The notes under the pieces were generated by a model that saw nothing but the letters and a program-made list of their open reading frames with translations, was not told the DNA's origin and ran no database searches. Below are positions 7,299 to 11,281 of a stretch of DNA of 11,281 bases, one piece after another. Position 1 is the stretch's first letter. Every line of letters begins with the position of its first letter. The stretch is from Clostridia bacterium (GTDB lineage Bacteria; Bacillota; Clostridia; Christensenellales; UBA1242). The stretch covers positions 1 through 11,281 of the forward strand of contig JALOBO010000045.1 of the NCBI GenBank assembly GCA_023228225.1, given 5' to 3'. The translations under genes were made by a program, and so were the position numbers.

Positions 7299-7393
7299 TT
7301 TTATTTTTACCCTCCATTAATTTGATTTTTACCCTTTATTTAGCTTTTTGGTTTAATTTATTAATTATTGACAAATAAAATAGAAGCACATTT
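7299..7393 (-). promoter_or_regulatory. Intergenic leader with an 11-bp direct repeat carrying the SD
   Basis: The 95-base gap between endonuclease B and the 7298-6741 gene contains AGGGTAAAAAT (minus strand) twice, at 7303-7313 and 7325-7335, start to start 22 bases apart. The copy nearer the gene forms the SD GGAGGG. No convincing promoter or terminator hairpin is seen in the rest, which is almost pure A/T. Confidence 0.35.
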
Positions 7394-8662
7394 TTAGATT
7401 ACTTCTTGTTCTTGAATATCTGTTAATTTAATTTTTCTGAGTTCGCCATAGTCATAAGGAAACTCACCTTGGGAATTTATTATTTTTGAATTGTCAATAT
7501 CAAATTTAATGTAATGATGATTTTGATTTAGATATATTCTTGCGTAGGTGAGGATTTCTAAGAGTTTTTGATCGGATGGGATTAGGTCTTGGGTAGAGAT
7601 GATACGAATTTCTTTCCATCCTGAACGGAATAAGGAATACCATCTATTACGTTGTTTTTTATCAAATTCTTCTTGTGTTAGATGCCCAAGTTTAATATTA
7701 AGACAATGACCGCCACCATCATATTCACAATAAATCTTTTCTTCGGGGAATGCAATATCTAAAGAAGCATTATAATATGGATGGTTTAACTCACCACCTA
7801 TTATACTATGAATGTATTTTTGTTGACTACTACATGGTGCTGTTCTGTTTTTATTAAGTGTTGCTCTTACTTTAGCAGATACTTCTTTATTTTGCATAGG
7901 ATTGATAGACCCATATCTATCCAAGTTGGTTTGAGCGATTTTGTCTTTAACAACTTGAGATTGTATTGCCGACTTAAATCCATATCTTTCTAAATTAGTC
8001 TGTTCAATTTTTTCTTTAATTACATCACTAGATAATACAAATTCAACATTATAATTTTTTAAATTAGTTTCAATAGCTTTATTTTTAATATCTTGATTTT
8101 GCATTGGATAATCACAATTATATTTTGCTTGAAATGTTTGTCTAGTTTTTTCTTTAACGTTATCATTCATAAAAGTATATGGAACGCCATATCTTTCAAT
8201 AGATGTATCAATTTGTTTTTGTCTTAATTCTTTATTTTGAGCAGTATATCTAACTCCATAATGTTTAAATGTAGTATCTGCTATTTTTTGTTTTACTTCT
8301 TCACTTTGAGAAGCACGTTCAAACCCATATCGTTCTAAATTAATCTTTATAATTTTATCTCCTATTTCCTTATTAAGCATTGGAGATTCGAAACCAAATC
8401 TTTCTAAATTAGTTTGTTTTCGTTTTAAATTAGCGCATTCATTACATTGTTTTTTATCTCTTAGTTTAAAGTGTCCAAAATCCACTTCAAATGGTTCAGT
8501 ACATTTACACATAACTATTATTTTTATTCTAGAAGGGCATTTCATTTGTAAAATTCTTTTCTTCTCAAATTCTTCTTCACAAGTAATAATTTCGCAACCA
8601 TTACCTGTGTTTGAATCGTTAATATATTCTTTAATATCAGAATATGTATATGGTTTTCCCAT
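7394..8662 (-). CDS. Repeat-array homing-type endonuclease B
   Basis: A complete 422-residue protein. SD GGAGGTGG precedes ATG 8662. Residues 1-84 hold a Cys-rich probable treble-clef or zinc-ribbon site (C52/C54, C73, C76). Residues 85-268 are eight gapless 23-residue repeats. Residues 274-358 form a nuclease-like domain: APCSSQQ, LDIAFP (301-306), YCEYDGGGH (311-319), TQEEF, NR and SGWKEIRIIS. The D302, E313, D315 and H319 arrangement with a later GWK strand resembles Vsr-type members of the PD-(D/E)XK superfamily, which include the EDxHD homing endonucleases. A tail motif IKFDIDNSK (385-393) recurs in the paralogue. It lies alone between the major capsid gene and the next head gene, a classic position for a free-standing homing endonuclease. 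Domain order is seen; cleavage activity and target are inferred. Confidence 0.8.
   Translation of the reverse strand: MGKPYTYSDIKEYINDSNTGNGCEIITCEEEFEKKRILQMKCPSRIKIIVMCKCTEPFEVDFGHFKLRDKKQCNECANLKRKQTNLERFGFESPMLNKEIGDKIIKINLERYGFERASQSEEVKQKIADTTFKHYGVRYTAQNKELRQKQIDTSIERYGVPYTFMNDNVKEKTRQTFQAKYNCDYPMQNQDIKNKAIETNLKNYNVEFVLSSDVIKEKIEQTNLERYGFKSAIQSQVVKDKIAQTNLDRYGSINPMQNKEVSAKVRATLNKNRTAPCSSQQKYIHSIIGGELNHPYYNASLDIAFPEEKIYCEYDGGGHCLNIKLGHLTQEEFDKKQRNRWYSLFRSGWKEIRIISTQDLIPSDQKLLEILTYARIYLNQNHHYIKFDIDNSKIINSQGEFPYDYGELRKIKLTDIQEQEVI
7859..8410 (-). repeat. Eight tandem 23-residue coding repeats (69-bp period) in endonuclease B
   Basis: Residues 85-268 divide exactly into eight 23-residue units. 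Position 5 is Tyr or Phe in all eight, position 19 is Lys in all eight and position 23 is Thr in seven. NLERYGF-like openings recur in units 1, 2 and 7, and PMQ occurs at 10-12 in units 5 and 8. Positions 8-11 and 13-14 vary most. The same unit builds the array in the protein at 1-1217. Confidence 0.9.
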
Positions 8663-8799
8663 TTAACCACCTCCGTAGTAGTTTTATCATCCGAAATATT
8701 GAAATTTAGGGAAGTAATATCGGAATTATTACTTATCAATATTAATTAAGTTTCGAACCTCAGTTAATATCTATCCCTAAAATAATTATATATTTATTA
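8663..8799 (-). promoter_or_regulatory. Structured leader between major capsid gene and endonuclease B
   Basis: Three pairings can form a branched fold: a closing stem 8705-8712 with 8774-8781 (8 bp, perfect), an inner stem 8739-8745 with 8764-8770 (7 bp) and a hairpin 8712-8719 with 8727-8734 (8 bp, 7-base loop). The loop of the last hairpin (minus strand ATTCCGA) can pair over five bases with TCGGA at 8694-8690, upstream of the SD GGAGGTGG. A competing helix pairs 8691-8700 with 8716-8723 with a bulge. There is no U-run, so termination is not evident. A regulatory role is inferred. Confidence 0.4.
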
Positions 8800-9909
8800 T
8801 TACTCAGCTAGAGCTGCATCATATATATAACCCATAGCAGGAATCATTTCAATTAGAACCTTATTTCCGTAAAATATGTCGAATCTTGTCACTTCTGCTC
8901 GTAAATTAATGTCAGTGGCAGTCATGCTTGTAATACCACCTTGAATTCCGATCTGAAGAGGGCTGACAAAACCTTGTGGTAAAAACCACAAATCAGTCGT
9001 AGGCAATTGAGGAGCATAAAAATCTCCAGCAGTATTAAGATCAATCATATTATAGGAATTAGGTATCTCTACAACGATACTACCTTTATAATTCTTAACC
9101 AAACCAGTTTTCATAATTTCTTCCATCACATACTCAGGGAATCTAAATTCTGTGCCAGCAGAAACCACAGAGAAATTCGCGATATCATTTAATTTATTTA
9201 CAGCACTATAATCACCCAAAATAGTCACAGAAGATCCAAAACGTCTTGCTTTCTTTCTTACATCCTCAACATTGGTCTTAGTAATACCTTCTGCATAATT
9301 CTTCAATGTGGTAGCAGCAGTAATTGCACTCCTCAAAGCATTGATGTGAGAAAGAACCATTTGATTAATAATATCTGTCATGACTTGCTCATTGGCATAG
9401 GCCATAGTGCTTGTATCACCAGACATTAATTCTCTAGGATCAATAATCAGACCACCAGTAGCATTTTGAAGTGTCATAGTACCAGTTCTTTTCTTAACAG
9501 TTGGGAATACAAAAGAACCAGAACTAGCTTGAACTCTTGACTTATCTCCTTGTAATTGTACGACAGAATAGCGCAATTCCTCATTTGCAGCCACCTTCGT
9601 AACCGTTCCCATAGCACTATTAATTGCCAATCTCTTCTCTAAAGGTTGTTGGATAGTAATAGTCCTAATAGCATTAAGCTCTGCTTTAGCTTGAGTATTA
9701 CCATCATTAGCAGCAGTGGCCAACATTTTAATCTTATCCATTACTGTATCAACTTTTTTACCATATTTACTTGTATCCTTACCATAGACAATATTGGTAA
9801 AAATCTCTACTTCTTCATTAGGACGAGAGTTAGCTAATTTATTTTTTACTATTCTATTGATTTCTACTTGTTCAGCATTTTCACTTAAATTTTTAATATC
9901 AAAATCCAT
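8800..9909 (-). CDS. Major capsid protein, HK97 fold
   Basis: 369 residues, within the usual size for HK97-type capsid proteins. The charged helical N-terminus (about 1-95) resembles the removable or scaffold-like arm. A beta-rich stretch (about 110-160, with TGTMTLQNATGGLIIDPREL) fits the E-loop and P-domain start. Residues 175-225 are helical (spine-helix-like), followed by VTILGDYSAVNKLND (228-242), MKTGLVKNYKGSIVVEIPN (266-284), DLWFLPQGFVSPLQIGIQGG (306-325) and RAEVTRFDIFYGNKVLIEM (337-355), the order seen in A-domain and C-terminal strands of this fold. The SD is AAGAGG. Upstream neighbours are scaffold-like and decoration-like genes. The protein probably assembles into procapsids with the 11230-10643 product. 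No protease is visible in the window. Confidence 0.8.
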   Translation of the reverse strand: MDFDIKNLSENAEQVEINRIVKNKLANSRPNEEVEIFTNIVYGKDTSKYGKKVDTVMDKIKMLATAANDGNTQAKAELNAIRTITIQQPLEKRLAINSAMGTVTKVAANEELRYSVVQLQGDKSRVQASSGSFVFPTVKKRTGTMTLQNATGGLIIDPRELMSGDTSTMAYANEQVMTDIINQMVLSHINALRSAITAATTLKNYAEGITKTNVEDVRKKARRFGSSVTILGDYSAVNKLNDIANFSVVSAGTEFRFPEYVMEEIMKTGLVKNYKGSIVVEIPNSYNMIDLNTAGDFYAPQLPTTDLWFLPQGFVSPLQIGIQGGITSMTATDINLRAEVTRFDIFYGNKVLIEMIPAMGYIYDAALAE

Positions 9910-10014
9910 TGTTAATACCTCTTTTCTTTTTTATTAATTATTATTTTACTAATTGACAATAATCTAAAAATATTATATATTGTATATACAAATTATAATT
10001 TGAAATCAACCATA
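9910..10014. promoter_or_regulatory. Capsid gene leader: palindrome and plus-strand promoter-like boxes
   Basis: The gap contains the 12-bp palindrome TTGTATATACAA (9980-9991) inside a 28-bp imperfect inverted repeat (9972-9999, two mismatched positions per arm). Overlapping it on the plus strand are TTGACA (9953-9958) and TATATT (9976-9981) with a 17-base spacer, which would transcribe antisense into the 10536-10015 gene. The 13-base block carrying the SD (9916-9928) is identical to 10544-10556 ahead of the preceding gene. The region is extremely A/T-rich, so chance matches are likely. Confidence 0.3.
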
Positions 10015-10536
10015 TTAGATTCCAGGTGTTGCCATTACTTCTACCACATATCCACCAGCAACAGTTCCACCACCTGCATCAACTGTAAATGCACCAAAAG
10101 TGGTTTTCTTAATTACTTTAAGGAAAATTGCATATTGTGAAGGATCTACTATTTTAGTCCATAATTTAGTATTGGTGGCATCAGCTACAGAACGTCCAAT
10201 AATATAATTACCAACCGCAACGTCAGCATAAGTATCAGTAACTAAATCGGCAGACATATCAAATTGCAATCCTACACAATCTTTAAGTCTAAATGCTCGA
10301 ATGTACTCTCCTGCAATAACTTTATAATCTTCAGTATTAAGAATTTCTGGTTTGTCAATAATGTTACACATTACATAAATGTCACCCAACTTGGCAGTAG
10401 CTAAGTCTGGAACAACTACTTGTGTATCAGATACCACATTAAATTGATTACCATTATATGTATTTCCAATTGCCAATACATTAGGTTTGTTAGGAACAGT
10501 TAAAAAATTAGAATCATGAAATTTAAATAAACTCAT
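10015..10536 (-). CDS. Probable capsid decoration protein
   Basis: A 173-residue, beta-rich, Cys-poor protein without membrane segments. Segments VVVPDLATAKLGDIYVMCNI, VGNYIIGRSVADATN and the Gly-rich end (FGAFTVDAGGGTVAGGYVVE) suggest a compact beta domain. It lies between the scaffold-like and major capsid genes, the usual place of head-stabilising decoration proteins, and shares a 13-base SD leader block (10544-10556) with the capsid gene, which suggests similarly strong expression. I do not recognise a specific family, so the role rests mainly on gene order. Confidence 0.5.
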   Translation of the reverse strand: MSLFKFHDSNFLTVPNKPNVLAIGNTYNGNQFNVVSDTQVVVPDLATAKLGDIYVMCNIIDKPEILNTEDYKVIAGEYIRAFRLKDCVGLQFDMSADLVTDTYADVAVGNYIIGRSVADATNTKLWTKIVDPSQYAIFLKVIKKTTFGAFTVDAGGGTVAGGYVVEVMATPGI

Positions 10537-10600
10537 TTTAAATTACCTCTTTTCTTATTTTATTTTTTAATTTTACTATTAGTTAAAAATACATTACATT

Positions 10601-10630
10601 ATTATATTTACTATATTAACTTTAACTCAA
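10601..10630 (-). promoter_or_regulatory. Possible sigma-70-type promoter for decoration and capsid genes
   Basis: On the minus strand TTGAGT (10630-10625) and the perfect -10 box TATAAT (10606-10601) are separated by 18 bases. Transcription would start near 10594, about 58 bases before ATG 10536. The setting is nearly pure A/T, which makes chance TATAAT matches common, so this is a weak call. Confidence 0.3.
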
Positions 10631-10642
10631 ATTAAGTGAATT

Positions 10643-11230
10643 TTAGTTAAAGAAAGATGGGATAGTACCAGGGACTACTTTCTTTTCTTTTTGTGTAATA
10701 GAAATAAACATATCATTCTTTGTATTTACTTCAACGCCAGAAGCGTCATTATTAGCAATCATTTCTTTAAATTTCTTAGCACAAAGTTCAGCTTCAGCTT
10801 TCTTTAGTCCTTCTAAATCAATTGCTTCAACAAAAGTTTTAAGCGAATTAACTTCAGCTTCTTCAAACCCATTCTTTGTAATTTCAGTTTCAAAATAAGC
10901 ATTAACCTCTGCGATTTTTGCTTCAGATTCAGCTTTAGTAGCTGCTTCTCTAAAAGAATTAACCTCTACGGTAAGAGATTCCTTTTCTGCTTTTTCAGAT
11001 TCAAGCAATTTATTAACCTCAACAATCGTTGTGTTTAATTCAACTACTTTTTCATCTAATTCTTTAGCTTTTTCTGTTAAAGTATTAACTTCTGTTGATT
11101 TTTCCTCTAAGGATTGAGTTAATGTGTTAATTTCTACATCCTTTTGCTCCAAAGATTTATTCAATGTATTTATTTCATTGATTTTATCTTCGATTTTTTG
11201 ATTAAGTTCTAATACAATTTTTTCATCCAT
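10643..11230 (-). CDS. Coiled-coil protein, probable capsid scaffold
   Basis: A 195-residue, highly acidic and Lys-rich protein. Residues 10-105 form a clear coiled coil; 'a' positions I20, L27, I34, L41 and V48 follow a strict seven-residue spacing, and residues 19-51 repeat with a 14-residue period (EINTL, EINTL, EVNTL). The C-terminal part (about 105-165) is helical and ends in a short basic tail with VVPGTIPSFFN. The SD AAAGGAGG precedes ATG 11230. A coiled-coil acidic protein just before decoration and capsid genes fits a scaffolding protein of HK97-type phages. The tripeptide E-V/I/L-N occurs ten times, an unusual bias extending beyond the coiled coil. Confidence 0.6.
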   Translation of the reverse strand: MDEKIVLELNQKIEDKINEINTLNKSLEQKDVEINTLTQSLEEKSTEVNTLTEKAKELDEKVVELNTTIVEVNKLLESEKAEKESLTVEVNSFREAATKAESEAKIAEVNAYFETEITKNGFEEAEVNSLKTFVEAIDLEGLKKAEAELCAKKFKEMIANNDASGVEVNTKNDMFISITQKEKKVVPGTIPSFFN

Positions 11231-11281
11231 TTTTTTACTTTCCTCCTTTGATTGATTGATTTTTTGATTGTTTAATATATT
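11231..11281 (-). promoter_or_regulatory. Ribosome binding site of the scaffold-like gene
   Basis: On the minus strand AAAGGAGGAAAG lies about 11 bases before ATG 11230, a near-perfect SD. The remaining bases to the window edge are A/T-rich with short ATCA repeats and show no gene. Confidence 0.6.

Noticed and set aside
7291..7317. Eight-codon ORF (MEGKNKNG) overlapping the 7298 start codon
   Set aside because: Its upstream AGGG is poorly spaced and the region is explained by the SD of the 7298-6741 gene; a leader peptide cannot be supported.
7394..8662. Idea that the repeat protein is a virion component
   Set aside because: The zinc-like Cys site, DNA-binding-like repeats, Vsr-like domain and a second copy at a different gene boundary fit a mobile endonuclease better than a structural protein.
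8542..8739. Minus-strand ORF starting in the leader of endonuclease B
   Set aside because: It would start at TTG without SD and overlaps the N-terminus of endonuclease B in another frame.
8750..8761. GGTTCGAAAC, resembling a tRNA T-loop
   Set aside because: The flanking bases do not form a T-stem and no acceptor, D or anticodon arms are found around it.

Overview
The window is a stretch of the virion-structure module of an AT-rich tailed phage or prophage. Every supported gene lies on the minus strand, so the module reads from high to low coordinates. The A/T-rich composition, the strong GGAGG-type ribosome binding sites and the protein families point to a phage of low-GC Firmicutes (Clostridium or Bacillus type). 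That host assignment is inference, since no host gene is present.

The order of transcription starts with capsid genes: a coiled-coil protein, probably scaffold (11230-10643), a small beta-rich protein, probably a decoration protein (10536-10015), and the HK97-fold major capsid protein (9909-8800). A free-standing endonuclease (8662-7394) interrupts the series. Head-to-tail genes follow: an unknown protein (7298-6741), a connector with an inserted beta domain (6725-6042), a small protein (6029-5793), a head-fibre-like protein (5754-5005), a small beta protein (4951-4676), a head-closure-like protein with two Ig-like domains (4607-3399), a tail-completion-like protein (about 3348-2860), an unknown protein (2860-2117) and a probable tail tube protein (2085-1342). 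A second endonuclease begins at 1217 and runs off the left edge. Terminase, portal and protease are probably beyond the right edge; tape measure and baseplate genes are probably beyond the left edge.

The most notable content is the pair of related endonucleases. Each has an N-terminal Cys-rich probable zinc domain, an uninterrupted array of 23-residue repeats (eight in one, seven in the other) and a C-terminal Vsr-like/PD-(D/E)XK-like nuclease domain. They sit directly after the capsid and tail-tube genes, as expected of free-standing homing endonucleases. Both mRNA leaders can form a hairpin whose loop carries CCGA and can pair with UCGG downstream near the ribosome binding site, suggesting a shared pseudoknot-type translational control.

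The virion genes are tightly packed, with gaps from a 1-base overlap to about 140 bases, and no intergenic stretch exceeds 300 bases. Functions of the head-to-tail genes rest on remembered family patterns and gene order and are less certain than the capsid and endonuclease calls.
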